Origin: Acidobacteriota bacterium
Lineage (GTDB): Bacteria > Acidobacteriota > Terriglobia > UBA7540
Assembly (NCBI GenBank): GCA_902812415.1
Contig: CADDZJ010000002.1
Location: 1 to 64,000 of the forward strand
Reading direction: 5' to 3'
DNA length: 64,000 bases
Of this stretch, positions 34,855 through 43,924 are shown in pieces. The notes below the pieces were generated by a model. It ran no database searches. It had not been told where the DNA came from and saw nothing but the letters and a program-made list of their open reading frames with translations. The position numbers were made by a program, and so were the translations under genes. Position 1 is the first letter of the stretch; every line of letters begins with the position of its first letter.

Positions 34855-37800
34855 ATGAATCATTCCGATGAAGTCATCTACGGACGAATTTCTTCAGCGT
34901 CCGCTCCGCTTGAGAGTGCGCTGGCTGTATCCGCGCGTGAGAATCCGGAAACCAGGGAATCCTCTTCCCGCGCTGCGGATGCCTCCTCTCTTCGCCTTGA
35001 AGCCTTGCGCGAAGTCGCTCGCTGGAAAACCGCTCCGCCTGAAAGCGATGGCGTCCGGCCGCTTCTTCAGGCCTGGAAGCGGGCGTTCCGTTCCATCCGA
35101 AAGGCGGAAAAATGGGCTTACCGCCTCACCTTAAAAGGCAGCCCCATTCCCCCTGAAATTCGTCCCATCACCGACAATTTCCGAAAAATACGGGCGGCGA
35201 TGCGGGGAAGCCGAGAGGCGCTGAAGGGCGAAGCGCTGCGCAGGTTGCCCATGGTCCAGATTGAATCCAGGATCATGCTGCGAGCCTACGCCGCGGTTCA
35301 ATCTTTTCTCCAAACCACGCAATTTACCTTTCAGGAACACGACCTTGCAGCCTATCTCAACGCCGGGCAGGAGCAACAGTCGCTGGATATCAACGAAATC
35401 TGGTTGATGAAACCTCTCCTCCAACTGGTCTTCCTCGAAAAGATTGGCGCCGCGGCTGAAAGTTTGCGCCGCGAACTGGACGAGAGGACGAAGGCTGGCT
35501 CGCTTCATTTACGCTCTGAGGAAGGAAACCGCGATGTCCTCTCCGATCTGATCCTGAGTCTTCAAATCATCGACCACCTCGACTGGAACGCCTTTTTTGA
35601 AGGGGTGAGCCATGCGGAAAAAATCTTGCGAGAAGACCCCGCCGGCGTTTACCCGCGCATGGAACCCGAAAGTCGTGATCTTTACAGGCAGGTGATTGTC
35701 AAACTGGCAGCCCACTCCCCAAAGGGTGAGCTTGAGATTGCCGGCGCCGCGATAAACCTTGCGCGCGAGGCGCGGACGATGCCTGACGAAGATATTCGTT
35801 TGTCTGAACGAAAGAAACATGTAGGTTACTACCTGGTGGACGAAGGCAAGGAACAACTGGAAAAGGATGTCTCCTATCGCCCGCCCTTTCACAAGCGAAT
35901 TGAGAGAACCATTCTTCATTGGCCTGACATTTTTTATATCGTCGGCATCGAAGTGATCACGGTGGGGCTGATCACATTTCTACTGAGCGGGCTTCACCCC
36001 GTCCTGCCGATTTTTGGCGCGATTGCTCTGCTGTTGCTTCCGGCCACGGAATCCGCTGTCCGCATCATGAATCAACTGGTCAGTTTTTTGATTGACCCGC
36101 GACGGCTGCCGAAACTGGACTTTTCCGAAGGCATCCCTGCGGAATGCGCCACCCTGGTGGTAGTTCCGACTTTGCTGATTTCAGCAAAACAGGTGCGTGA
36201 AACTGCGGAGGAGCTTGAAGTTCGCTACCTTGCGAACGCCGATCCTAACCTGCATTTCGCCCTTTTGACGGATTCTCCGGATTCAACACAGCCTTTTGAC
36301 GAAAAAGACGAACTGGTCAAGCTGTGCTCGAAGCTGATTGAGAGACTGAACCAGAAATACGCCCAACAGGGCCGAGGTTCTTTCTTTCTTTTTCATCGGC
36401 ACCGCGTTTATAACCCCGTGGAAGGCACCTGGATGGGATGGGAACGGAAACGCGGCAAGCTGCTTGATCTGAATAATCTGCTTCGGCACAATTTCGACAG
36501 TTTTCCGGTAAAGATCGGCAACCTGGCTATCCTGCCCGAAATCCGCTACGTCATCACCCTGGATTCGGATACGCAACTGCCCCGGGATGTGGCGCACAAG
36601 CTGGTCGGAACCCTGGCTCATCCGCTCAATCGCGCGGTGATTGACCCGCATACAAACACCGTCGTAAAGGGATACGGAATCCTTCAGCCTCGCGTCGGGA
36701 TCAGCGTCCATTCCGTCGCCCGATCGAGGCTTGCCAGCATTTACTCCGGCCAGACCGGATTCGATCTTTACACGCGCGCGATCTCCGACGTTTATCAGGA
36801 CCTTTTTGGCGAGGGAAGCTTCACGGGTAAAGGCATTTACGAAGTGGATGTCTACCAGCGCGTTCTCGGAGAGCGATTCCCGTGCAACGCCCTGTTGAGT
36901 CACGATCTGATCGAGGGATCGTATGTGCGAACCGGCCTGGTTTCTGACATTGAAGTGATTGACGATTACCCCTCGCACTTCAGCGCTTATAGCCGGCGCA
37001 AACACCGGTGGGTGCGGGGCGACTGGCAAATCCTCCGCTGGCTTCTCAGCCGCGTCCCGGATTACTACGGCAATCTGGTCTCCAATCCGCTCTCGTTCAT
37101 CTCACGATGGAAAATTCTGGATAACCTCCGCCGCAGCTTGATTGAGGCTGCCACTCTGGCGCTTCTGATCGCGGGCTGGTTTTTCCTGCCCGGAGGAGCG
37201 CTCTACTGGACTGTGGCCACCCTCATTCTGCTGCTGGCGCCTTCCTATTTGCAGCTCGTGCTTTCCATGATCGCTGCTGGAAGCGCCGAAAACTGGAAGG
37301 GGGCCTTGCAGGAAGCGGCGAGAGGCTTCATGACCGAACAGGTCAATGTCTTCTTTACGCTGGTCTTCCTGTTTCATCAGGCGCTGGTCACGCTGGATGC
37401 CATTGTCCGAACCCTTATCCGTCTGGGGCTGACGCACAGGCGGCTCCTTGAATGGGAAACGGCCGCACAGGCTGAGTTGCGCAGCAAAAAACGAACTCCT
37501 GTAGAAGTCAGCCTGGATTTGACGCTATGGCTTTCCATCGCCTTGGGAGTGGCCATTGCCCTTACGCGACCTCACGCCCTGCCAGTGGCATTGCCGTTTT
37601 TGTTCGCGTGGGCATGCTCCAAGCTGATTTGCCGATGGCTGGACCTGCCGCTGCCTCCTGCTCGCAGCCAACTCTCTCCAGGCGATGAACTGCTTCTTCG
37701 TAACTCCGCTTTGAGGATCTGGCGATTCTTCCGCGAGTGGAGCCAGGATGCCACTCACTGGTTGATCCCCGATAACGTGCAGGAAAGTCCGCAGTTGGCG

Positions 37801-39615
37801 GCTCATATCATCTCTCCCACCAACCTGGGCCTGCTGCTGAACGCCCGGCTTGCCGCCTACGATATGGGATACCTGGCGGCGCCGGAATTCGCCCGGGAAA
37901 CAGAACGGAGCCTGGATGCCGCGCGCCGTCTGCCGCGATACAAAGGACACTTCCTGAACTGGAACAGCATCGAGAAGCTCGATGCGATTGAACCGCTCTT
38001 CGTTTCCACGGTGGATAGCGGCAATCTGGCAGCCTGTCTGTGGACTCTTAAGCAAGGCTGCCTTGAGATGATCTGGAAGCCCTTATTTTCCAAAGCGCTC
38101 TGGCACGGACTGCGCGACCATCTCAATCTGCTGACGGAACTGATTGAGCGCCCTCCGGGCCCCAAACGCGTAAGAGCGTCTTTGAAATCTGCCGGGGCTG
38201 TTCTGAAGGAACTGGCCCGAAGTTTTGACAGCCTGGGAGAAAACTCTTTGGCCTGGATTTCATTCCTTCCGGAAGCAGAGCGGAAGATTGAGCAGTTTGA
38301 GGAAAAATTAGAGCAGGCAGAGAACAGTCCAAATAAAATCGAAGCTCAATGGTGGGTCAACGAATTCCGAACCCGGCTGCAGAGTGCGAGACAATTGGCT
38401 GCCAACTTCGCACCCTGGACACTTCCCGAATATCAACCCCTGGTGCAAAACCTGAGCCTGGGCGTCGGCGTGAGTCCGGATCACGTCATCCTTCAATCGC
38501 TCCCACAAGCGCTCGCCGAAATGAGAAACCAGGTGCAAAAGCTGGTTGAGAATTGCAGCGCCAGCGCGTTTACCAGCGATTCTGACGTGGCAACCGGCAT
38601 TCTCATCGAGACGCCCCGCAGCGCGCGCTCCCAACGCGGGGAACCTTCCACTCTTTCAACCGCGCGGCCCTTTGATGAACTTCTTCAAGCTTCAATCCGC
38701 CATGCTGAGACCTTGACTCAATCGCTGCGACGGCTGGCGGAGGTTGCAGAGACCCTGGTCGCTGAAACGGATTTCGGCTTCCTCTACAACCCCACGCGAA
38801 AGCTTCTCTCCATCGGATATAACGTGGCCACCCACCATTTGGAGACGGCTTGCTATGACCTGCTCGCCTCCGAGGCCCGCACCGCAACTTTCATCGCCGT
38901 CGCGAAGGGAGACATTCGGCAACAAAGCTGGTTCCGCCTGGGCCGAGGTCATACCATCTATTACGGCGAGCGGGTTTTGCTCTCCTGGTCGGGAACCTTG
39001 TTTGAATACCTGATGCCGGCTCTCTGGATAAAGTCCTATCCTGACACAATCCTTGGACAAAGCCAGCAGGCAGCGGTGCGCTGTCATCAGAAATTTGGCC
39101 GACGAAAGCACAGGCCCTGGGGAGTTTCAGAGGCAGGCTACAGCCGCAGAGACGCAGCCGGCCGGTATCAGTACCAGGCTTTTGGCATTCCCGGCCTGGC
39201 TTATAACCCGGATACGGAATCGAGCATTGTGGCGCCTTATGCGACGTTTCTCGCTTTGGAAGCTGACCCAGCAAGCGCCGTGCAGAATCTCCATCGCATG
39301 AAGCGGATGGGTTGGGTGGGAACTTATGGCTTTTACGAATCCGCCGACTTCAAGCCCCGCCGCGGCACGCGACCTTTTCGGTACGAGTTAGTGCGGTCGT
39401 GGATGGCTCACCATCAAGGGATGAGTCTGCTCGCTGTGTGCAACTTGCTGAATGAGGCTTCCATTCAGAAACGTTTTCACGCCGAGCCCCGCATCCAGGC
39501 TACGGAATTGATTCTTCACGAGCGAGTTCCTGCTACCGTTCCCGTGGTTGCTACCGAAAACCCCGGGATCGAGAAAATTACCCCTGAACCCGAGGGCATC
39601 CCTGCCCCGGCATAG
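34855..39615 (+). CDS. NdvB-like GT84/glycoamylase protein lacking the C-terminal phosphorylase
   Basis: A 1586-residue membrane protein related to cyclic beta-1,2-glucan synthase. Residues 1-350 are the N-terminal helical part. Hydrophobic segments follow near 360-400 and 765-830. The family-84 glucosyltransferase core (about 430-740) has TLDSDTQLPRD near 568 and RRKHRWVRGDWQIL near 712. A glycoamylase-like domain (about 1345-1550) has GYSRRDAAGRYQYQAFGIPG and YELVRSWMAHHQGMSLLAV. Full NdvB proteins have about 2800 residues and end in a GH94 phosphorylase that sets ring size. Here the chain stops cleanly after the glycoamylase domain, and no GH94 coding sequence follows. The product may therefore be a linear or differently sized glucan, or the gene may be a decayed remnant. 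Confidence 0.85.
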   Translation: MNHSDEVIYGRISSASAPLESALAVSARENPETRESSSRAADASSLRLEALREVARWKTAPPESDGVRPLLQAWKRAFRSIRKAEKWAYRLTLKGSPIPPEIRPITDNFRKIRAAMRGSREALKGEALRRLPMVQIESRIMLRAYAAVQSFLQTTQFTFQEHDLAAYLNAGQEQQSLDINEIWLMKPLLQLVFLEKIGAAAESLRRELDERTKAGSLHLRSEEGNRDVLSDLILSLQIIDHLDWNAFFEGVSHAEKILREDPAGVYPRMEPESRDLYRQVIVKLAAHSPKGELEIAGAAINLAREARTMPDEDIRLSERKKHVGYYLVDEGKEQLEKDVSYRPPFHKRIERTILHWPDIFYIVGIEVITVGLITFLLSGLHPVLPIFGAIALLLLPATESAVRIMNQLVSFLIDPRRLPKLDFSEGIPAECATLVVVPTLLISAKQVRETAEELEVRYLANADPNLHFALLTDSPDSTQPFDEKDELVKLCSKLIERLNQKYAQQGRGSFFLFHRHRVYNPVEGTWMGWERKRGKLLDLNNLLRHNFDSFPVKIGNLAILPEIRYVITLDSDTQLPRDVAHKLVGTLAHPLNRAVIDPHTNTVVKGYGILQPRVGISVHSVARSRLASIYSGQTGFDLYTRAISDVYQDLFGEGSFTGKGIYEVDVYQRVLGERFPCNALLSHDLIEGSYVRTGLVSDIEVIDDYPSHFSAYSRRKHRWVRGDWQILRWLLSRVPDYYGNLVSNPLSFISRWKILDNLRRSLIEAATLALLIAGWFFLPGGALYWTVATLILLLAPSYLQLVLSMIAAGSAENWKGALQEAARGFMTEQVNVFFTLVFLFHQALVTLDAIVRTLIRLGLTHRRLLEWETAAQAELRSKKRTPVEVSLDLTLWLSIALGVAIALTRPHALPVALPFLFAWACSKLICRWLDLPLPPARSQLSPGDELLLRNSALRIWRFFREWSQDATHWLIPDNVQESPQLAAHIISPTNLGLLLNARLAAYDMGYLAAPEFARETERSLDAARRLPRYKGHFLNWNSIEKLDAIEPLFVSTVDSGNLAACLWTLKQGCLEMIWKPLFSKALWHGLRDHLNLLTELIERPPGPKRVRASLKSAGAVLKELARSFDSLGENSLAWISFLPEAERKIEQFEEKLEQAENSPNKIEAQWWVNEFRTRLQSARQLAANFAPWTLPEYQPLVQNLSLGVGVSPDHVILQSLPQALAEMRNQVQKLVENCSASAFTSDSDVATGILIETPRSARSQRGEPSTLSTARPFDELLQASIRHAETLTQSLRRLAEVAETLVAETDFGFLYNPTRKLLSIGYNVATHHLETACYDLLASEARTATFIAVAKGDIRQQSWFRLGRGHTIYYGERVLLSWSGTLFEYLMPALWIKSYPDTILGQSQQAAVRCHQKFGRRKHRPWGVSEAGYSRRDAAGRYQYQAFGIPGLAYNPDTESSIVAPYATFLALEADPASAVQNLHRMKRMGWVGTYGFYESADFKPRRGTRPFRYELVRSWMAHHQGMSLLAVCNLLNEASIQKRFHAEPRIQATELILHERVPATVPVVATENPGIEKITPEPEGIPAPA

Positions 39616-40037
39616 CCTGAAAGCCTTTCGCCACGCTTCGTTTTCGTCACCGCATTCACCTTTACAACCACATAAAACCAGCAAATCGATGCACGCCCGC
39701 AACCGCAATCTTTAGCTATCTATTTTAAAACCAAGGACTTATATTACTGATGAGAGCGCAGGAAAAAACTGTCTCATTTGTCTCATTCGTCTCCATCGTC
39801 TCAGCAGTCGCTGCTATCCTCTTTCTTATGAACGAGCACATTGGAGATGCCCAGAATCGATTGGCAGTCATTTCCCCGGAACATCCTGAGGGCCACCCGG
39901 CGGCTCACTCTTTTCGGTCAGTAGCCCACACAGACAGATCTTTTGAATGGCGAAGAAGCCAGGCATGCGCTGCCAGCGAGCCCGCTATGGTGATTGCAAC
40001 ACAAATCCCTAAAAGCCCTCGAGATGGATATTCGACG
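39616..40037. other. Intergenic region
   Basis: About 420 bases with no supported gene. It contains the near-repeat CTCATTTGTCTCATTCGTCTC at 39774-39794, similar to common intergenic low-complexity text. An open frame from 39750 joins the next small gene in frame, but its first 96 codons cover this repeat text and look non-coding. Confidence 0.4.
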
Positions 40038-40259
40038 ATGTCTAGGAAAAAGAAGGAAAAAATGGAGATGCCGGTCTGCGCGCGGGTTTCGGCCTCCAAA
40101 TTTCACACGCTCGAAATCTGGTGTGATAACAGCTTCCGCAAACGTTCTGAAGTGGTGGGAATTGTTCTCGAACGCGTGCTGGAGATTCTTGAACAGCAAG
40201 CTTCAGTCCGACAGCCGGTAGAAGAGTTTGTGCGTCGATTGCGAATCGACCCGTCGTAA
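40038..40259 (+). CDS. Small ribbon-helix-helix-like protein
   Basis: A 73-residue basic protein starting MSRKKKEKMEMPVCARV. It has the shape of a ribbon-helix-helix DNA-binding domain: a strand (PVCARVSASKFHTLEIW), then a helix-turn-helix pair around SFRKRSEVVGIVLERVLEIL. It may be a regulator or an antitoxin, though no toxin gene is adjacent. The frame is open to 39750, but only the part from 40038 looks like protein. A 9-bp tandem repeat starts 26 bases after its stop and could be its binding array (inference only). Confidence 0.45.
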   Translation: MSRKKKEKMEMPVCARVSASKFHTLEIWCDNSFRKRSEVVGIVLERVLEILEQQASVRQPVEEFVRRLRIDPS

Positions 40260-40284
40260 AAAATTTTTCAGCGTCACGGTATGG

Positions 40285-40347
40285 TACGTATTAGACGTAT
40301 CGAACGTATAAATTGTATGTGACGTAACTAATGTATAAATCGTATGA
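40285..40347. repeat. Seven tandem 9-bp imperfect repeats (ACGTAT core)
   Basis: Seven head-to-tail 9-mers begin at 40285, 40294, 40303, 40312, 40321, 40330 and 40339. ACGTA sits at the same register in units 1, 2, 3 and 5; the others read TTGTA, ATGTA and TCGTA. The array is far more AT-rich than its surroundings and leads into ATATATAATATATA (about 40363-40376). It lies between the small RHH-like gene and the structured leader of a membrane-protein gene. Confidence 0.7.
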
Positions 40348-40394
40348 AATAATGTATACTAAATATATAATATATACTATCGAGTTAACACAAG

Positions 40395-40540
40395 GCTCTG
40401 CTACTCTCTCCCTGACCCCAATAATCTTGGGTCGGAGGGGAGTTGAGCGCACATGTGGCCTCGGCCGCCGATACCTGCGCCTCCACGTCGATAAGGAGAC
40501 CGACAGGACACCGGGAGCCTTCGTGGAAGGAGGTTCCCGG
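40395..40540 (+). promoter_or_regulatory. Structured 5' leader with a hairpin over the ribosome-binding site
   Basis: Several stems can form in order. CCCT/GACCC pairs with GGGTC/AGGG (about 40408-40439). GTGGC pairs with GCCGC around CTCG (about 40455-40470). GTCG pairs with CGAC (about 40487-40504). CCGGGA (40511-40516) and CCTTC (40518-40522) pair with GAAGG (40526-40530) and TCCCGG (40535-40540). The last hairpin includes part of the GGAGG ribosome-binding site and the first base of the GTG start. It may be a cis-regulatory RNA; I cannot match it to a named class. Confidence 0.45.
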
Positions 40541-41085
40541 TGAACAAAATTCTTGGTTTCTGGATCGCTTCATCCATCATCTTATTCCTTCTCTCGCTCG
40601 TCTATTTCCAGCATCAACTCCATCGTAAAAACGCCCTATTCGCCTGGTGGCTCTGCCTCGGAGTCTCGATGCAAATCATCTCTGCCTATGGATTGGCGCT
40701 TGGCTATCCGCGGTGGATGTATCGCCTGTGGACTCTGGCGGATGGGGTAAGCTATGGGCTGGCGATTGCCGTGCTCGTGGTCGCCTTCGCGCGCCGCTCC
40801 TGCCCTGTGAATCAAACATTGCTCTACGGATTGGGCGCTATGGTCGCTTTCAATCTGTTCGTCCGATTCGCGGGCGAACACCTGAGTGAACGCTTGCAAA
40901 GCTGGCTGGTCAACATTGCCTTTTTTGGACCTGCCATCTTCCTGCTGATCGTCTTTTCCAGCATCCGGATGGACCGTTTACCGCTCAACATCCCATCGGA
41001 GCGCCCGCACAATACTGTCACAACTCCCTGCGCTAATCCGGTAAGTTTGAGGCAACCCCTGCAAGTTGCTGAAAAACGATTCTGA
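40540..41085 (+). CDS. Hypothetical integral membrane protein
   Basis: A 181-residue protein with four to five hydrophobic segments (about residues 5-24, 34-54, 66-84, 92-110 and 122-142). The N-terminus NKILGFWIASSIILFLLSL is probably the first helix, and the tail is polar. The start is GTG with GGAGG seven bases upstream, both partly inside the hairpin at 40511-40540. I recognise no family, although the layout resembles small multi-helix sensor modules found in Acidobacteria. Expression may depend on opening of the leader hairpin. Confidence 0.6.
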   Translation: MNKILGFWIASSIILFLLSLVYFQHQLHRKNALFAWWLCLGVSMQIISAYGLALGYPRWMYRLWTLADGVSYGLAIAVLVVAFARRSCPVNQTLLYGLGAMVAFNLFVRFAGEHLSERLQSWLVNIAFFGPAIFLLIVFSSIRMDRLPLNIPSERPHNTVTTPCANPVSLRQPLQVAEKRF

Positions 41086-41092
41086 ATGGTCT

Positions 41093-41200
41093 CATTCCGA
41101 CCCAGAGCGAAGCGATGGGGAGGAATGACGCCACGGAAATAAAGAACCTGCGGGATTCCTCGTTGCCTTTGGCTCCTCGGAATGACAGGCTGCGGGAGCT
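41093..41200. repeat. Dispersed inverted-repeat element, copy 3
   Basis: CTCATTCCGACCCAGAGCGA on the left and TCGGAATGACAG on the right, with AGGAATGAC and GGGATTCCTC inside. It is the same type of text as the element at 233-351 (TCATTC...GAATGACA ends, GGCTCCTC block). It lies between the membrane-protein gene and the aldose epimerase-like gene. Confidence 0.6.
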
Positions 41201-41355
41201 TTTCAGCAACATTCCGACGCACAAAAACGAATCCATCGCCAGCCCATCATTGAGCTTGTCACCGAAGAGTCTTTTCGATTATCGTATCGCCTTGCGAACT
41301 TCACAGCATTAAAGCATCCTGATTTTTAATAAAGCAGTCCGCCGAGGCCAAATCC

Positions 41356-42444
41356 ATGGAAGCCTACCAACATCACCATCACCACCGCAATTACGGTTGT
41401 CGCCTGAACGAAATCACGTTGAAGGGTTATCGCGCTCTAATGCTTGAAAGCGAAAAGCTCCGGGTCACCATTCTGGTGGACAAAGGCACCGACATCTACG
41501 AATTTCTCTACAAACCCAAGGACGTGGACTTCCTCTGGCGGTCGTACACCGGCCTGCGTTCCATGGAAAATTATCAGCCGATGATCGCTCCCGCCGACGG
41601 CATGTTCGGTGACTTCTATGAAGGGGGTTGGCAGGAACTCTTCCCCTGGGGAGGCCACTCTTCTGTTTATCGAGGCGTAAACACGGGCCTGCACGGAGAA
41701 GTAGCTTTGACGCCCTGGGACTATCGGGTGGAGCTTGATACTCCCGAAGAAATTCGGGTCGCCTGCTCAATCCGCACGCGACGCGCGCCGTTCCTGGTTG
41801 AGAAAAGCTACACGCTTTACCGGCACAAGCCGGCGCTCCACATTCGGGAGAGCGTCAGGAACGAAAGCGGCACGGACATTCAGGTGATTTGGGGTCATCA
41901 TCCAGCCTTCGGCTGGCCCTTTCTCGATAGCACTTGCGTGCTGGAGCTTCCACCCTGCCGCGTCCAGACCGGCGATTATCTCGATTCCACGAGCCGCCTC
42001 GAACAGAGCCAGGAAGCCGCCTGGCCCAAAGTGAAGCTTCGCGCGGGAGGCGAGGTCGATATCTCACGGATTGCCGCACCCACCGCGCAGTCCCACGATC
42101 TGGCCTTTCTGCACGGATTTCAGGAGGGATGGTATTCCATCCGGAGTCAGTCGAAAGGGCTTGGGTTTGGCTTATCCTGGGACGCTAGCGTATTTCCCTG
42201 GCTGTGGTTCTGGCAACTCTATCGCGGCTGCCCGGATTATCCCTTCTGGGGCTCAGAATACGTCGTGGCCATTGAGCCTGTCACTTCCCGAGCTTTAAGC
42301 TTTTCGGATGCTATCCAGAATGGGACCATCCGGACCATCAAAGCAGGTGAGACGCTCCACAACGAACTGTGGGCATGGGCCTTTGAAGGCTATGCCCCTG
42401 TCAGGCGAGTCTCCTCCAACGGTGTGGAATTGCAGCACCGCTAA
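41356..42444 (+). CDS. Aldose 1-epimerase-like protein (galactose mutarotase fold)
   Basis: A 362-residue protein of the mutarotase-like beta-sandwich superfamily. The catalytic-His region is VIWGHHPAFGWPF (near 178) and the catalytic-Glu region is YVVAIEPVTS (near 304). GMFGDFYEGGWQELFPWGG is a further conserved block. It probably interconverts sugar anomers or binds a sugar. The natural His cluster near the N-terminus (HQHHHHH...) is unusual but is encoded by mixed CAC/CAT codons. The methyltransferase gene follows after 14 bases, so the two probably form an operon. Confidence 0.82.
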   Translation: MEAYQHHHHHRNYGCRLNEITLKGYRALMLESEKLRVTILVDKGTDIYEFLYKPKDVDFLWRSYTGLRSMENYQPMIAPADGMFGDFYEGGWQELFPWGGHSSVYRGVNTGLHGEVALTPWDYRVELDTPEEIRVACSIRTRRAPFLVEKSYTLYRHKPALHIRESVRNESGTDIQVIWGHHPAFGWPFLDSTCVLELPPCRVQTGDYLDSTSRLEQSQEAAWPKVKLRAGGEVDISRIAAPTAQSHDLAFLHGFQEGWYSIRSQSKGLGFGLSWDASVFPWLWFWQLYRGCPDYPFWGSEYVVAIEPVTSRALSFSDAIQNGTIRTIKAGETLHNELWAWAFEGYAPVRRVSSNGVELQHR

Positions 42445-42458
42445 AGCAAGGATTTCCC

Positions 42459-43244
42459 ATGCCCAGGCACAAAATCGTCGTTCAGCGGCAATTCACTCGC
42501 ACGGTTGACGCCTTCTCCAGGACCGCGGTGCGCGATACGCCGGAGATTGCGGCGGAAAGGGTCGCCTTTGCCAGGCCGCAGCCGGATGATCTTGTCCTCG
42601 ATGTGGGCTGCGGGCCGGGCGTTTTCGTTCTCGCCGTTGCCCCTCACGTCCGTTACGCGCGCGCAATTGACTTGACGCAAGCGATGCTCGCCCGCGCCCG
42701 TGAACTCCAGCAGGAACGGCAAATCACCAACGCCTGTTTCGTTCAGGGTGAAGCCGAACGGCTTCCTTATCCGGACAGCGCTTTTGACCTGGTCTCAAGT
42801 CATTTCGCCTTTCACCACCTGCTGAAGCCCGAGACAGTTCTTCGAGAGATGCTCCGCGTCACGAAGCCTGAGGGCCGCCTGATGGTGGTCGATACGCTGG
42901 GGCCGGAAAGCGATGAAAAATGGGAATTACACAATCAGATTGAGAATCTGCGCGATCCGTCGCACGTCGCTTCGCTTCGGCTCACCACGTTCCTGAACTT
43001 CTTTGACAATCTGGAGCTTGAGATCATTCGCCAGACGCAGAAGCGCCGCCAGCGCTCCTTTAATCAATGGATGCGGCGAGCGGGTCTGGAATCCCCGGCA
43101 GCGCGCTATTTCGAGATCCGCCGGCTAATTGAAGAAGCCATCCCCGGCGACAAGGCCAGTTTCGGAGCCCAGCGCCAGGGTGATGATCTCATCCTCACTC
43201 ATATCGAAGGCATGTTTCTGCTGCGCCGCAAATCATCCGAATAA
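42459..43244 (+). CDS. Class I SAM-dependent methyltransferase
   Basis: A 261-residue enzyme with the SAM-binding motif VLDVGCGPGVFVLAVAPH (about residues 46-63), an acidic residue at the end of strand 2 (RAIDLTQAML), and FDLVSSHFAFHHL as motif II. It resembles UbiE/COQ5-like and other small-molecule methyltransferases; the substrate is unknown. AAGGA precedes the ATG by seven bases. It is likely co-expressed with the epimerase-like gene 14 bases upstream. Confidence 0.87.
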   Translation: MPRHKIVVQRQFTRTVDAFSRTAVRDTPEIAAERVAFARPQPDDLVLDVGCGPGVFVLAVAPHVRYARAIDLTQAMLARARELQQERQITNACFVQGEAERLPYPDSAFDLVSSHFAFHHLLKPETVLREMLRVTKPEGRLMVVDTLGPESDEKWELHNQIENLRDPSHVASLRLTTFLNFFDNLELEIIRQTQKRRQRSFNQWMRRAGLESPAARYFEIRRLIEEAIPGDKASFGAQRQGDDLILTHIEGMFLLRRKSSE

Positions 43245-43435
43245 CCCGCCGCAATAGAATCGGGTGGGCGGCAATGTCATCAAGCATAATTCAAGCTGTG
43301 GGATGTCGCCCGCACCGCACATCTTGAATCTGCAATTTAAAATTTGCTTGGGTTATAGCCCAACTGCGCTGCGCATTATCAAAACCTGCGCACAGAGCGC
43401 ATAATCCCACGCGCGCCTCCCCGCGGCGAGATGGA

Positions 43436-43918
43436 CTACTCCCTCGGGGCAGCCAAAGCTGCTATCAGCCCAGGCACGTCAGTTGGCTTTTTCGCCAGCG
43501 CGTAACGCCACGTGCCGTAACTTCCATCCGCATTCACCGCAGCCACCCAACGCTCCGCGGCGGCGCGCTTCCTTTCTTCAAGCGGATCGAAGCCTTTTGT
43601 TTCCAGGATCAGGTGAGTAGGCGGGCTGGTTCTCCGCCGCACAATGAAATCGGGCATGTAATCGTGCATCTGCCCGTTATGAAGGTAAGGAATCGCGAAG
43701 GCCAGGCCGGCATTTTTCACAAATGCATCAACGGCGGGGTGCGTGTCGATGAAGTATGCGGCTGATTATTCCCGCCCTTTCTGGTCACGGGGAGGGAAGA
43801 CAACCGGGGGGCGCCGGCCTTCCCGCTGCTCCGGCTGCTCGCCTTCTTGGATGTACCAGTAGCGGTTGGGTTTCTCGAAAGGCAAGTTCAGGACCGGCTC
43901 GGATACTTCGTAGCTCAT
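43436..43918 (-). pseudogene. Internally deleted type III restriction endonuclease (res) remnant
   Basis: The first 50 codons (MSYEVSEPVLNLPFEKPNRY and on) match the N-terminus of Res subunits. They end at a TAA (43766-43768). The same frame then continues with AAYFIDTHPAVDAFVKNAGL, the extreme C-terminus of Res, including HNGQMHDYMPDFIVRR and LILETKGFD. The roughly 800-900 residues between, with all helicase motifs and the nuclease core, are missing. The two ends are thus joined by one large deletion. It lies six bases downstream of the four-helix-bundle gene in the relic operon. Confidence 0.75.
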
Positions 43919-43924
43919 CGGTTC

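Noticed and set aside
40285-40347. CRISPR array
   Set aside because: The units are 9 bp, imperfect and have no spacers; no cas genes are nearby.
41356-41400. Engineered His tag in the aldose epimerase-like protein
   Set aside because: The His run is coded by mixed CAC/CAT codons, is broken by Gln and sits in natural flanking sequence. It is a chance cluster.
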